Assembly: GCA_016711825.1 (NCBI GenBank)
Contig: JADJSG010000005.1
Span: 310,001-374,000 of the forward strand
Direction of reading: 5' to 3'
DNA length: 64,000 bases
DNA from: Bacteroidota bacterium
GTDB lineage: Bacteria; Bacteroidota; Bacteroidia; Chitinophagales; Chitinophagaceae
Of the stretch, positions 8,734 to 18,001 are shown one piece after another (the stretch's first letter is position 1; each line of letters starts with the position of its first letter). Made by a program: the position numbers and the translations under genes. A model generated the notes under the pieces. The model was given only the letters and a program-made list of their open reading frames with translations, made no database searches and was not told the origin of the DNA.

Positions 8734-9710
8734 CGCTTTGGAAAAAGCGCATTCGCAATTCTAATGATTGACTCATCCATGTCAAGATATCTAAAGGCAG
8801 GAAAGGCTTTTAAAAACTTTTGGTTATCATATTGATTGATTTCATGGGCATTGCGTGCCGTTTCTTTCGTAATGGTAGCTGTAGTGCCTGTGAGTAATGA
8901 TTTTATATAGCTGATACGCCAAACGAGTTCGGTCAACCATGTATTTGCATAAATATGTGGCGCTTTTTTACCCATTGCGTGGGCCATTCGATCAAATATT
9001 TCTTTGTAGGCATAGTTTCCTGCACTGATAATAAATCGTTCATTTTGTATCTCACTTTCCATGAGCAACACCATGGCTTTTACAACATCTTTTACATCAA
9101 CCCAAGCCGTAGCCCCTGAGGTATAATACGAAAATTCATCATGCACAATTTTAAATAAATGGGTACTCGATTTATTGATATTGCCTTCACCCAATATCAC
9201 AGCAGGATTGATGATGACCGCACATAAACCTTCTGCTATGCCACGCCAAACCTCCATTTCAGCATGATGCTTGCTTATGGCGTATTGCGATACTTCATAA
9301 TCGGTGGTATTCCAAAGTGTTTTTTCAGAAATTAAAGTTTGGGGGGCTTCTTTTCCGATAGCCGAAATAGAACTGACAAAAACAAGTTTTTTTATTTTAT
9401 TTTCAAGACAAAAATTTACCACATTGGCTGTGCCCGTTACATTGGTTTCCATCATGGATTGTTGTAAGCGTTTGTCGTAAGTCACAAGGGCCGCACAATG
9501 ATATACATGGGTGATGGATTCAAAACAGCTTGCCAAAGCACCAATATCTAATAAGTCGCAAGCAAGCCATGTAATATATTCCTCATTTGTATGGGGCAAC
9601 AAAACCGGTATGGCTGATTTGTAAAGGGCCACTATTTGTAAGCGCTGCATACTTAAATATTGTATGAGATGCAAACCCACCAAACCAGAAGCGCCTGTAA
9701 CTAATATCAT
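8730..9710 (-). CDS. NAD(P)-dependent extended SDR epimerase/dehydratase
   Basis: A 326-aa cytosolic enzyme of the extended short-chain dehydrogenase/reductase family. The N-terminal Rossmann motif is TGASGLVGLHL (residues 5-15); the active site has SSIS followed by YAISK (Tyr and Lys spaced by three residues). The closest type is the dihydroflavonol-reductase-like/NAD-epimerase group common in Bacteroidota. The substrate cannot be read from the sequence. It is 50 bp downstream of pheS on the same strand and probably co-transcribed with it; its stop overlaps the convergent upstream gene by 4 bp. Confidence 0.9.
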   Translation of the reverse strand: MILVTGASGLVGLHLIQYLSMQRLQIVALYKSAIPVLLPHTNEEYITWLACDLLDIGALASCFESITHVYHCAALVTYDKRLQQSMMETNVTGTANVVNFCLENKIKKLVFVSSISAIGKEAPQTLISEKTLWNTTDYEVSQYAISKHHAEMEVWRGIAEGLCAVIINPAVILGEGNINKSSTHLFKIVHDEFSYYTSGATAWVDVKDVVKAMVLLMESEIQNERFIISAGNYAYKEIFDRMAHAMGKKAPHIYANTWLTELVWRISYIKSLLTGTTATITKETARNAHEINQYDNQKFLKAFPAFRYLDMDESIIRIANALFPKR

Positions 9711-9760
9711 GATTTAGGAGTAAGGGTTCATTGATTCAATTTCCATATTAAGTATGCTTT

Positions 9761-10792
9761 TTAAACAACCCCTTTAAACTGGGCTAAAAAACGGGTATCA
9801 TTTTCTGACAAAAGTCGAATATCTTTTATACCATATTGCATCATCGTAGTACGTTCAACACCCATACCCCATGCAAACCCTGTATATTTTTCGGGATCAA
9901 TACCGCAATTGGTTAAGACATTGGGGTGTACCATTCCACAGCCTAATATTTCGACCCAGCCAGTATGTTTACATACATTGCAACCTTTACTATCGCAAAT
10001 AAAACAACTTACATCCATCTCGGCACTCGGCTCGGTAAAGGGAAAATAAGAAGGTCTGAAACGTACTTTCACTTCTGCTCCAAACATTTCTTTGACAAAA
10101 TAATATAAGGTTTGCTTCAAATCAGCAAACGACACCTTTTCGTCGATATATAAACCTTCTATTTGGTGAAACACACAATGAGCACGAGCCGAAATGGTTT
10201 CGTTGCGGTATACCCGTCCTGGAAATATTTGACGTATCGGTAATTTACCTTCTTTCATCACACGCACTTGTACACTACTGGTATGGGTACGCAATAACCA
10301 ATCAGGATTTTTGCTGATATAGAATGTATCTTGCATATCACGTGCCGGATGATCTTCGGGCAAGTTGAGGGCCGTAAAATTATGCCAGTCATCTTCTATC
10401 TCGGGACCTTCAGTGACGGTAAATCCAATTTTTTCGAAAATACCGATCATTTTGTTCATGGTTAGCTGTATAGGATGACGCGACCCTACTGCCGACGGAT
10501 AACCTGGTAAAGAGAAATCGGTTCTTACTTCTTTGGTCTTTACGCTTTCGCCTTTGGCCTCTTTATATTCTTCATATTTGGCCTCTGCAAACTGTTTAAA
10601 TTCATTGAGTCGTGCGCCGAAATCTTTTTTTAAATCGGAGGAAACATGTTTCATTTCACTCATGAGTTGTTTCACCAGGCCTTTTGAACCTAAAAAACGA
10701 ATACGATAATTTTCGACTTGCTCTTCATTTTGAAGGGCGATGTTTTCAATCTCTTTGTGAAGGGATGCTATTTTGTCTGCTAATTCTTGCAT
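9761..10792 (-). CDS. pheS: Phenylalanyl-tRNA synthetase alpha subunit
   Basis: Charges tRNA-Phe as part of the PheS2-PheT2 heterotetramer. Full length at 343 aa. The N-terminal coiled coil (about 1-85) binds tRNA; the class II catalytic core carries motif 2 (VRFRPSYFPFTEPSAEMDV) and motif 3 (GFAWGMGVERTTMMQYGI), plus a Cys cluster CFICDSKGCNVCKHTGW, a common insert in this subunit. pheT is not nearby. A TATCTTTG box ends 4 nt before the ATG, so translation is probably leaderless. Confidence 0.99.
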   Translation of the reverse strand: MQELADKIASLHKEIENIALQNEEQVENYRIRFLGSKGLVKQLMSEMKHVSSDLKKDFGARLNEFKQFAEAKYEEYKEAKGESVKTKEVRTDFSLPGYPSAVGSRHPIQLTMNKMIGIFEKIGFTVTEGPEIEDDWHNFTALNLPEDHPARDMQDTFYISKNPDWLLRTHTSSVQVRVMKEGKLPIRQIFPGRVYRNETISARAHCVFHQIEGLYIDEKVSFADLKQTLYYFVKEMFGAEVKVRFRPSYFPFTEPSAEMDVSCFICDSKGCNVCKHTGWVEILGCGMVHPNVLTNCGIDPEKYTGFAWGMGVERTTMMQYGIKDIRLLSENDTRFLAQFKGVV

Positions 10793-10796
10793 AAGG

Positions 10797-10804
10797 CAAA
10801 GATA
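10797..10804 (-). promoter_or_regulatory. -7 promoter box of pheS
   Basis: Minus-strand TATCTTTG, matching TAnnTTTG, ending 4 nt before the pheS ATG at 10792. The predicted transcription start is at or next to the A of the ATG. Confidence 0.55.
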
Positions 10805-10973
10805 GTTTTTACTCAGTAGTTTTAAACAAGGATGGTCGCATATTTTTTCATTTATACAAGGTCTGATTTCATGTGAAAGAAATATGACTTCTTAGGGCAA
10901 TTATTCGTTTGACAAACTATTTATGCAAAACTTCCTGATACCTCAAATACAATCGTGTATGAATGCTAATTAT

Positions 10974-11936
10974 TTATTGATAAAATGCCCTGTTTTCACG
11001 ATACCATGCAAAGGCAATCTCCAAACCTTCTTGTACCGAAATAGCTGGGTTATAGTCAAGCAGTTTTTTGGCTTTGTCAATATTGGCCAGGCTATGCGGA
11101 ATATCTCCAACCCTAAATTCACCAAAGGCGGGTTGCAAATCAGAGTGGGCAATGTTTTTGATATAATCAAATAGTTGAAGCAAGGTAGTGCTTTGTCCAA
11201 ATGCAGTGTTGTAAACCTGATTAATGGCTTCCTTGTTTTCTGTAAAGAGTGCTTTCATATTTGCTTGCACTACATTGTTTACAAAAGTAAAATCGCGACT
11301 ATAACTTCCATCCCCATTAATAACAGGTGCTTCATTGTTGATAACAGCATCCATAAATAATGGAATCACTGCAGCATATGCACCTTTGGGACTTTGATGT
11401 GGACCAAATACATTAAAATACCTCAACCCGATAAACTCCATATTATAGGTTTTGGCAAATACATCAGCATACAGCTCCATCACATATTTAGTAACCGCAT
11501 ACGGCGAAAGGGGCTTCCCTATCACGTCTTCTACTTTGGGTAGGGAGGCGCTATCGCCATAAGTTGATGAAGAAGCAGCATACACAATTCGTTTTACCCC
11601 AGCATTTTTTGCAGCGGTAAATATATTTAATGAGCCATTGATATTGGCATTATTGGTAGCGATAGGGTCGTGTATACTGCGTGGTACCGAACCCAGGGCA
11701 GCTTGATGACTCACAAGTTGTATGCCATCCATGGCTTTGGTACAGGTATCAAAGTCGGTAATATCCCCTTCAAGTAATTCAAACTTAGGATGGTTTTGTA
11801 GGGTCGATAAATTTTGATGATAGCCAGTACTAAAATTATCAATAACCCTAACAAGCTTAATGCGTGCATCAGCGATTAATGTTTTTGCTATGTTTGAACC
11901 GATAAAACCAGCTCCACCTGTTAAGAGAATATTCAT
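10974..11936 (-). CDS. UDP-sugar 4-epimerase, WbpP/TviC type
   Basis: A 320-aa extended SDR enzyme. The Rossmann motif TGGAGFIGSNI (6-16), catalytic AASSSTYG and YAVTK (about 149-153) are all present. Segments such as QAALGSVPRSI, GLRYFNVFGPHQ and INGDGSYSRDF match the UDP-GlcNAc(A) C4-epimerase subgroup (WbpP, TviC) better than GalE. It would provide UDP-GalNAc or UDP-GalNAcA for surface polysaccharide (inference). It is the last gene of the leftward polysaccharide operon, 5 bp after the glycosyltransferase stop. About 180 bp separates it from the pheS start. Confidence 0.9.
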   Translation of the reverse strand: MNILLTGGAGFIGSNIAKTLIADARIKLVRVIDNFSTGYHQNLSTLQNHPKFELLEGDITDFDTCTKAMDGIQLVSHQAALGSVPRSIHDPIATNNANINGSLNIFTAAKNAGVKRIVYAASSSTYGDSASLPKVEDVIGKPLSPYAVTKYVMELYADVFAKTYNMEFIGLRYFNVFGPHQSPKGAYAAVIPLFMDAVINNEAPVINGDGSYSRDFTFVNNVVQANMKALFTENKEAINQVYNTAFGQSTTLLQLFDYIKNIAHSDLQPAFGEFRVGDIPHSLANIDKAKKLLDYNPAISVQEGLEIAFAWYRENRAFYQ

Positions 11937-11941
11937 ATGTA

Positions 11942-13057
11942 TTAAGAAAGTGACAAAATTAGTTTTAAATATGCTGCAACAATAATTTTTTCATCATATT
12001 TTTCAAGTATTAATTTTCTACCATATAAGCCCATCTCTTTTCTTTCTTCTTTCGACTTTAAATACATAGTAAGCATGCAATCATACAAACTGTCCACTGA
12101 TTTTACCTGGGCCAGTAACCCATTTTTATCATGATGAGTCACATCTTCACAACCAGGGCTATTTACCGTTATGAATGGCTTCTGAAGAGCCATCGCTTCA
12201 AGCAAAACCCTAGGTATGCCTTCGCGATAAGAAGGCAATACCACCGCATCGCAGTCATTGATAAATGGTTTTACATCGGCTTGATTGCCCAGATATTGAA
12301 GTGCCGGGTTTGCTTGCAACCATTCATCAAGCTGTGCTTGCGATACCGCCGAAGGATTACCTTCGTCGAGCCCACCTAATAAATGAAACCTTACGTTTGC
12401 ATATTGTGATGCCATACGATTGGCAGCTGCTACAAATTCCTGTATCCCTTTATCAAAAAGCAATCTACCGACAAACAACAGAACAAAAGTTTCTTTTTGA
12501 TCATGGGTTGGTGAAGGTATATAGATATCGGTATTGATACCCGAACCGTTGATTAATACGGTTTTACTAGCTTGAGCAATGCCATTTTGTTCACAAAACT
12601 GTTTATCTGTATTATTTTGAAACACAATGATATTGCATAAGGACAAACTGAGTTTATATAAATTTTTAGCGATGGTATTGGCCATGCTTTTTTTCATAAA
12701 TACAAAACCCAAACCTGTGAGGTTGCAAATGGTTTTTGTTTTAGAAAAATAACCTGCAATGCCACTATAGATATTGGGCTTGATGGTATAGGAAAGTGCA
12801 ATATGTATTTGTTCTTTTTTGTATATGGTATATAACTCTCTGGCCAGCAAAAAATCATCCATCGGATTATATCCTTTACGGCTTAGGCTGTGTAATGGTA
12901 TAAATCGAACATGTGATATTTTGGCAATTTTTTCCACTGCATCATCGTAGGGTGCTATATACACCACATCATATCCTTTTGATTCTAAAAAAACGATGAG
13001 CCCTAACCGGAAGTTTAGGATATTAAATGCCGTATTGGCTACCAGAGCAATTTTCAT
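11942..13057 (-). CDS. Glycosyltransferase, GT4 family
   Basis: A 371-aa retaining GT-B glycosyltransferase. The acceptor-side N-terminal half starts MKIALVANTAFNILNFR; the nucleotide-sugar half carries LLFVGRLLFDKGI and the EX7E-type motif PSYREGIPRVLLEAMA. The pattern TIKPNIYSGIAGYFSKTKTI resembles PglA-like transferases acting early on undecaprenyl-linked sugars. Its start codon abuts the stop of the upstream asnB with no gap, so the two are translationally linked. It probably adds a sugar to the polysaccharide repeat unit. Confidence 0.9.
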   Translation of the reverse strand: MKIALVANTAFNILNFRLGLIVFLESKGYDVVYIAPYDDAVEKIAKISHVRFIPLHSLSRKGYNPMDDFLLARELYTIYKKEQIHIALSYTIKPNIYSGIAGYFSKTKTICNLTGLGFVFMKKSMANTIAKNLYKLSLSLCNIIVFQNNTDKQFCEQNGIAQASKTVLINGSGINTDIYIPSPTHDQKETFVLLFVGRLLFDKGIQEFVAAANRMASQYANVRFHLLGGLDEGNPSAVSQAQLDEWLQANPALQYLGNQADVKPFINDCDAVVLPSYREGIPRVLLEAMALQKPFITVNSPGCEDVTHHDKNGLLAQVKSVDSLYDCMLTMYLKSKEERKEMGLYGRKLILEKYDEKIIVAAYLKLILSLS

Positions 13058-14956
13058 TTACGCAATCTTATTTTGTTTATACCAATGCTGAAATACAATG
13101 AGGGCCCACAGCGTAGCCTGTACATACCCCGGATTGTTAGAATGTAATTTTTGTTTTAGCGAAGTTATTTTTTCGTATGAAAAAATTTGCTGGGCTTCAA
13201 TAAACTTTTTTTCAAGAAGATCATTAAAAATATAATCGTTTAAATCGTTTCTAAACCATTCAAGCAAGGGTATTTCAAAACCTTGTTTGGGTCTGTTATA
13301 CAACTCAGGAGGTAAATGGTTTCTGAATGCATCCTGAACAATTTTCTTTTTAAGCTGATTGTCAATTTTATAAGAGGCAGGTAACCCAAAGGCAAAGTCT
13401 ACCACTTTGGCATCTAAAAAAGGGCTTCTGATTTCAAGGCTATTGGCCATACTCATCATATCAACTTTATGAAGCATATCGCCTGGCAATACCAGGTTCA
13501 TATCGGTAAGCAACACTTCATTAAAATCGTCGGTATGTATCAATGATGCATACTGTTGATTAATTTTATGGATAGCGTCCTGCTGTATTTTTTGTTTAAA
13601 GCTGTCTGAAAACAAGCTTTGTACTTCTGTTTGCCCCAAAATGCTGCTCCAACGAATATGTCGATCCCCTTTTGAGAGCATGGCACCTTCACCTAATTTG
13701 GCTAATTGTCTTACATAATTGCCCGTTTTAGTGTTTTTATTTTGAGGTAGCAGTTTCCATAAAGGACTGCCTAGACCAGCCATTAGCCCCATCAGCTTAT
13801 TTTTTCTGATAACATATTCAGCCTTGTGTTTATTATAACCAGCAAACACCTCATCGCCCCCATCTCCACTCAGCGCAACGGTGACAAAGGCTTTGGTTTT
13901 TTTACACAATATGTAAGTCGGTATACAACTACTGTCTGCAAAAGGCTCATCAAGATAGTCAAGTATCGAATACAATTCTTCTTTATAATCTTTTTCGGTC
14001 AAATAAAATACCTGATGTTCAGTCTGGTATTTTTTGGCTACTAAATTGGCATATTTGGTTTCGTCAAACAAGGGATTGTCTTTATAACCAATAGAAAAAG
14101 TATTGAGTCTGGAAGTAAACTGCGAAGCCAAAGCCACCACTACTGAGCTATCGATACCCCCACTTAGAAAGGCGCCTAATGGCACATCACTAATCATTCG
14201 TTCTTCAACCGATTTCGACATCAATTGCACGAGTTGCTCACATGCCTCACTGTATGTATACTGGGTATAAGTTTGAGGATGCAATGCTAAAGTATAATAG
14301 CTATTTTCTGTAACTTCTTGATTCTTTATAGTGATAAAATGACCCGGTTGCAACTTTCTTACATTTTTTAATATACTTTGGGTAGGGGGTAAGTAGTTGA
14401 GTTGAAAATACAAAGCCACAGAGGTGGTATCCATTTCCTTTTTAGGCATCAATGGCATGATGGCTTTAAGCTCAGAAGCAAATAATAATTGCTGTTCATC
14501 CTGATAAAGTACCATGGGTTTTTTACCGTATCGATCTCGTGCCAACAGCATTTCGCCTGTTTGTATATTGTAAAATGCAAAAGCAAAAAAACCAGTAAGC
14601 CAGTTTAAACAATCAGACCCATATTCGATGAGTAAATAAAGAAGCACCTCGGAGTCAGAACTTGTTTTAAAACGTTCTGTGTAATGCGAAAGTTTATCTT
14701 TTTTAAGTTGAGCGTAATTAAATATTTCGCCATTAAACACGATGACGTATTGATTGCGATCATCAAAAAAAGGTTGATTAGCACCTTCAGAGGTATCAAT
14801 AATGGACAAGCGTTTATGACCTAGCAGTACTTGCTGATTTTCGTATATACCGGTAGCATCAGGGCCACGTTTTGAAAGTGTATTGAGTGCATTTTCAAAT
14901 GTTGATTGATCAATATTTTTAGTTTGAAAAAAGTAACCTCCCGCTATGCCACACAT
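13058..14956 (-). CDS. asnB: Glutamine-dependent asparagine synthase-like amidotransferase 1
   Basis: A 632-aa class II glutamine amidotransferase fused to an asparagine-synthase ATP-pyrophosphatase domain. Cys2 of MCGIAGG is the glutaminase nucleophile; the synthase domain has the PP-loop LSGGIDSSVVVAL (about 265). Homologues inside polysaccharide loci often amidate uronic acids or other carboxyl groups rather than make free asparagine, and the presence of a second paralogue in the same operon supports that (inference). It sits between the beta-helix gene (13 bp upstream) and a GT4 gene that starts at the next base. Confidence 0.93.
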   Translation of the reverse strand: MCGIAGGYFFQTKNIDQSTFENALNTLSKRGPDATGIYENQQVLLGHKRLSIIDTSEGANQPFFDDRNQYVIVFNGEIFNYAQLKKDKLSHYTERFKTSSDSEVLLYLLIEYGSDCLNWLTGFFAFAFYNIQTGEMLLARDRYGKKPMVLYQDEQQLLFASELKAIMPLMPKKEMDTTSVALYFQLNYLPPTQSILKNVRKLQPGHFITIKNQEVTENSYYTLALHPQTYTQYTYSEACEQLVQLMSKSVEERMISDVPLGAFLSGGIDSSVVVALASQFTSRLNTFSIGYKDNPLFDETKYANLVAKKYQTEHQVFYLTEKDYKEELYSILDYLDEPFADSSCIPTYILCKKTKAFVTVALSGDGGDEVFAGYNKHKAEYVIRKNKLMGLMAGLGSPLWKLLPQNKNTKTGNYVRQLAKLGEGAMLSKGDRHIRWSSILGQTEVQSLFSDSFKQKIQQDAIHKINQQYASLIHTDDFNEVLLTDMNLVLPGDMLHKVDMMSMANSLEIRSPFLDAKVVDFAFGLPASYKIDNQLKKKIVQDAFRNHLPPELYNRPKQGFEIPLLEWFRNDLNDYIFNDLLEKKFIEAQQIFSYEKITSLKQKLHSNNPGYVQATLWALIVFQHWYKQNKIA

Positions 14957-14969
14957 ATTTTATTTAAAT

Positions 14970-16442
14970 TTATTTTTCGTCAATGATTTTAATCCCCCCA
15001 GGTGAGTTCCACCCCACTTTTGAATTTTTTCCCAAAATAGTATTTTTTCCTAAAAATTTCATTGTATGTCCTGTCACGAGATAAAGACCATTGTCGGGTA
15101 TTTTTTTAATATTAAAGTCAAAACGATTGTCTTGAAGTATACAACCCCTAAATAAAGCAACAAAATCGGCTATAGTTATTTGATCATGGTTGAAATAAAC
15201 GGTATTGTTTTTAAACAATGGCATAGAAGCTTCAGCGGCACTTCCTGATTCAATATAACAGAGCTTTGCATATTTGAGATAAAATGTTGAGCCTACAATT
15301 TCATAAAATTTTTGTCCCCCTCCCGCATCGATTAAAAAATTGGTAAAGAACGCTTTTTTATTCGTCTGACTGTTATAATCATAGATATCGCAATGATTGA
15401 TCACTGTTTTTTCATTTTCGCCCCCCCCTGCCGGACTCAATATTTGTCCGATAATGGTAGAGTTATTGATATGAATATCTGCATTATGAGCCCAAACAGC
15501 ACAAGCCGTAGTGCCATAAAAAGTACATGCATTAAATACAATATTTGCTGTTTTCAATTTATACAAATCACTTACAAAACCTGGTCCACAATTGTCTTCA
15601 AATTTGCAATTGACAAACAATCCATTTTTACACATGGCTACTTCTGGTTCGATATCGATACCTGCTCCTGGGGCTGAACAAATATTGGCTCTGCCTGAAT
15701 AGCTAAACGTAGAATTTTCGATAAATAAGCCATTGCCTCCAACCCAGCTAATGCCTTGTCGGCCATTGTATTTACAGCTTACATTCGAAAGTGTAAGTTG
15801 ATAAGGAGATTTACCTGTTTTCAATATTTCATTTGACAATTCTATCCCATCTAAACCAAAGTGATGAACATTGACTTGCTTTAAACGTACATCATATGAA
15901 TTGATGATATAAAAGCCTCGGTGCCAAAGTTGTATCCCTACATCGCCATATCTGCCACCAATTATCATTTTTTCAATATTACCATCCAGCTCTAAGTTGC
16001 TGATATTGATATTGTTTGAATTATATATTTTGATACAATTACCCGGATAGGCCGCGTTCTCTGCTTTTGAAAATGCGGTGTTATGCGTCATTTTCTTTTT
16101 GCTGCCTATTTCAAAGGCACCATACATTAAGCGGTCTACATATTTTATTTTTGCGCCATTGCCAATGATAGTAATGCCACTTGCATTTTCAATGGTAAAT
16201 ATATTTTGGATATTTTCAACAACCGTTTTAGGACTATTTTTTTGTTGTCCGATATAATAGATCCCTTTTGGAAAAGTAATGCTTATATCTTTCTTGCCTT
16301 TGAGCCATTCGCTCAGTTTTAGAAAACCTTCAGTGTTATTGCTATTGGCAGCACTGATACCAAAGTCACTTAGCTTCACATTTCGGGCATGCATACAAGT
16401 AACGCTCAACAAGATCAATAAACTAATACAGCATGATTTCAT
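14970..16442 (-). CDS. Secreted right-handed beta-helix protein
   Basis: A 490-aa exported protein with a signal peptide (1-19, ending CMHARN). Most of the rest is a parallel beta-helix: repeated asparagine-rich turns such as NISNLELDGN, GLFIENSTFSYSG and FNACTFYGT, as in pectate-lyase-like and glycosidase family 28-like proteins. An N-terminal DFGISAANSNNTEG segment resembles the pectate lyase 3 / phage-type opening. No catalytic set can be assigned by eye. Inside a polysaccharide operon it could be a lyase, epimerase or scaffold for the exported glycan. Confidence 0.85.
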   Translation of the reverse strand: MKSCCISLLILLSVTCMHARNVKLSDFGISAANSNNTEGFLKLSEWLKGKKDISITFPKGIYYIGQQKNSPKTVVENIQNIFTIENASGITIIGNGAKIKYVDRLMYGAFEIGSKKKMTHNTAFSKAENAAYPGNCIKIYNSNNINISNLELDGNIEKMIIGGRYGDVGIQLWHRGFYIINSYDVRLKQVNVHHFGLDGIELSNEILKTGKSPYQLTLSNVSCKYNGRQGISWVGGNGLFIENSTFSYSGRANICSAPGAGIDIEPEVAMCKNGLFVNCKFEDNCGPGFVSDLYKLKTANIVFNACTFYGTTACAVWAHNADIHINNSTIIGQILSPAGGGENEKTVINHCDIYDYNSQTNKKAFFTNFLIDAGGGQKFYEIVGSTFYLKYAKLCYIESGSAAEASMPLFKNNTVYFNHDQITIADFVALFRGCILQDNRFDFNIKKIPDNGLYLVTGHTMKFLGKNTILGKNSKVGWNSPGGIKIIDEK

Positions 16443-16509
16443 AAGTAAAAAGAAATAAAGTAGATATATGCAAAGCTAAAGATAAAAAAATGAAATTACA
16501 TGGAAGCGT

Positions 16510-17862
16510 TTAAACGTTTTCGGGGGGCACGATGCTTATAGGTTTTTTAGCATTCAAAGTATCTTTGATGATAAACAATGCAATAAGAAAATAAGAAATA
16601 AAAGGAGTTTTATAGCGTATGAGTGTACCAAAATTAGCCGAAACCAATCCCACAAAAAAAGCAAAAATAATGGTATAAAGTATGCAGAATAAAACGAATT
16701 CATTTTTTAATACTATCTGTAGGGTACGTATCACATAACCTTTGATGAATACATACATAGTAAAAAATAAAAAGAAACAACTTTCTACAAAAGAGAAGAT
16801 GATAAAGGGTTTGTTGACTTCCCAAATATAAGGCCTAAACAATGCCACTACCACAGCAGGTAAAATATAAGGTTTGATGTTTCTATTACGGATATCATCG
16901 AGCGTGATGCCTAAATCATATTTTGAATCGTTACCCGATTCTGTATTTTGCTGCCCTTGTGTTAAAAACAAGGCACTGCCTACCACATCTTCAGTGATTT
17001 TATCGGAAACTGTATTATTGAGCAATAAAAACAAGGCCCCAGCAAGCACAAATATCATAAATACCCCTTTGATAAGCCATTTTTTGGCGGTGTTGTGTAT
17101 TTTTTTTACTTGGGTAGTAAAAATAAAAAAGATAAATAAGGGTACAAATGAAAGTACAATATATGATTTGATAGTATAGGTGACATATAAGAAAAAAAAG
17201 CACCATAGCATATTTCTAAAAAAATGCTTTTTAAAAATAAATGCTTCAATGATAAAGGCAGCAAAAAGATTAATAAACCCTAAACAAATGGCGTCTTTGC
17301 CAATACCCGCCGTCCAGAAGATGACCGAAGGCAAATAGAGAAAAGAGATTTTAAAATATTTTTCATACTGAGGATACAATTGTGACAAGGTTCGATAAAT
17401 TTTCCAACAACCAATAAAGGAGATAAACGAAAAAAGTACACAAAGCGGAAAAAACAAATAACCCGTAAAAAGCCCGAGTATCAATACAAATTTATGTACA
17501 ATAATATTACTGTTGATGAAGTAATCAAAAATGAGTAAACTGTTTTCAATCACTATATGGTATTTTTCATCTAACACTTTTTGATCTAAAAATATAAAGT
17601 CGATGAGGGCAGCCGGATTCGTTAAGATATAATCAAAATATTCTTTGCCAGCAATCAAATAGTTGATACTATCGCCATATTTATAATAAAATTGGTACAA
17701 GGCACCAAAGAGGATCCCTGAAAACAACTTAAAACCAAGACTGAGTATAAAATTATTTTTAGTGTATTTATCATGTTGATATTTACGGTTAGCATAATAT
17801 AGGCCAACAAATAAGATGACAAATGCGTAAAAAATACCTATAAGAAGGTCAAGTGATTTCAA
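16510..17862 (-). CDS. Polytopic membrane protein, possible Wzy-type polymerase
   Basis: A 450-aa integral membrane protein with roughly ten to eleven hydrophobic helices and a soluble loop near residues 290-345 (SGNDSKYDLGITLDDIRNRN). Sequence is too divergent for family assignment by eye, but size, topology and place among glycosyltransferases suit a polysaccharide repeat-unit polymerase (Wzy) or a similar glycan-handling protein. Wzx flippase and ligase are not visible in the window. A 139-bp gap separates its start from the upstream GT4 gene, so it could have its own promoter. Confidence 0.75.
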   Translation of the reverse strand: MKSLDLLIGIFYAFVILFVGLYYANRKYQHDKYTKNNFILSLGFKLFSGILFGALYQFYYKYGDSINYLIAGKEYFDYILTNPAALIDFIFLDQKVLDEKYHIVIENSLLIFDYFINSNIIVHKFVLILGLFTGYLFFPLCVLFSFISFIGCWKIYRTLSQLYPQYEKYFKISFLYLPSVIFWTAGIGKDAICLGFINLFAAFIIEAFIFKKHFFRNMLWCFFFLYVTYTIKSYIVLSFVPLFIFFIFTTQVKKIHNTAKKWLIKGVFMIFVLAGALFLLLNNTVSDKITEDVVGSALFLTQGQQNTESGNDSKYDLGITLDDIRNRNIKPYILPAVVVALFRPYIWEVNKPFIIFSFVESCFFLFFTMYVFIKGYVIRTLQIVLKNEFVLFCILYTIIFAFFVGLVSANFGTLIRYKTPFISYFLIALFIIKDTLNAKKPISIVPPENV

Positions 17863-18001
17863 TATCAGTGATTGCTATAAAGTAATAAATAAACAGACAT
17901 GCAAATCTAATATAATTATGAAATGAAACCTCATGTATCTTTTAGGAAGCAAGTATCCATTTACTTACTAAATGATACAGTTGCTGTATTTTATATCTGC
18001 A

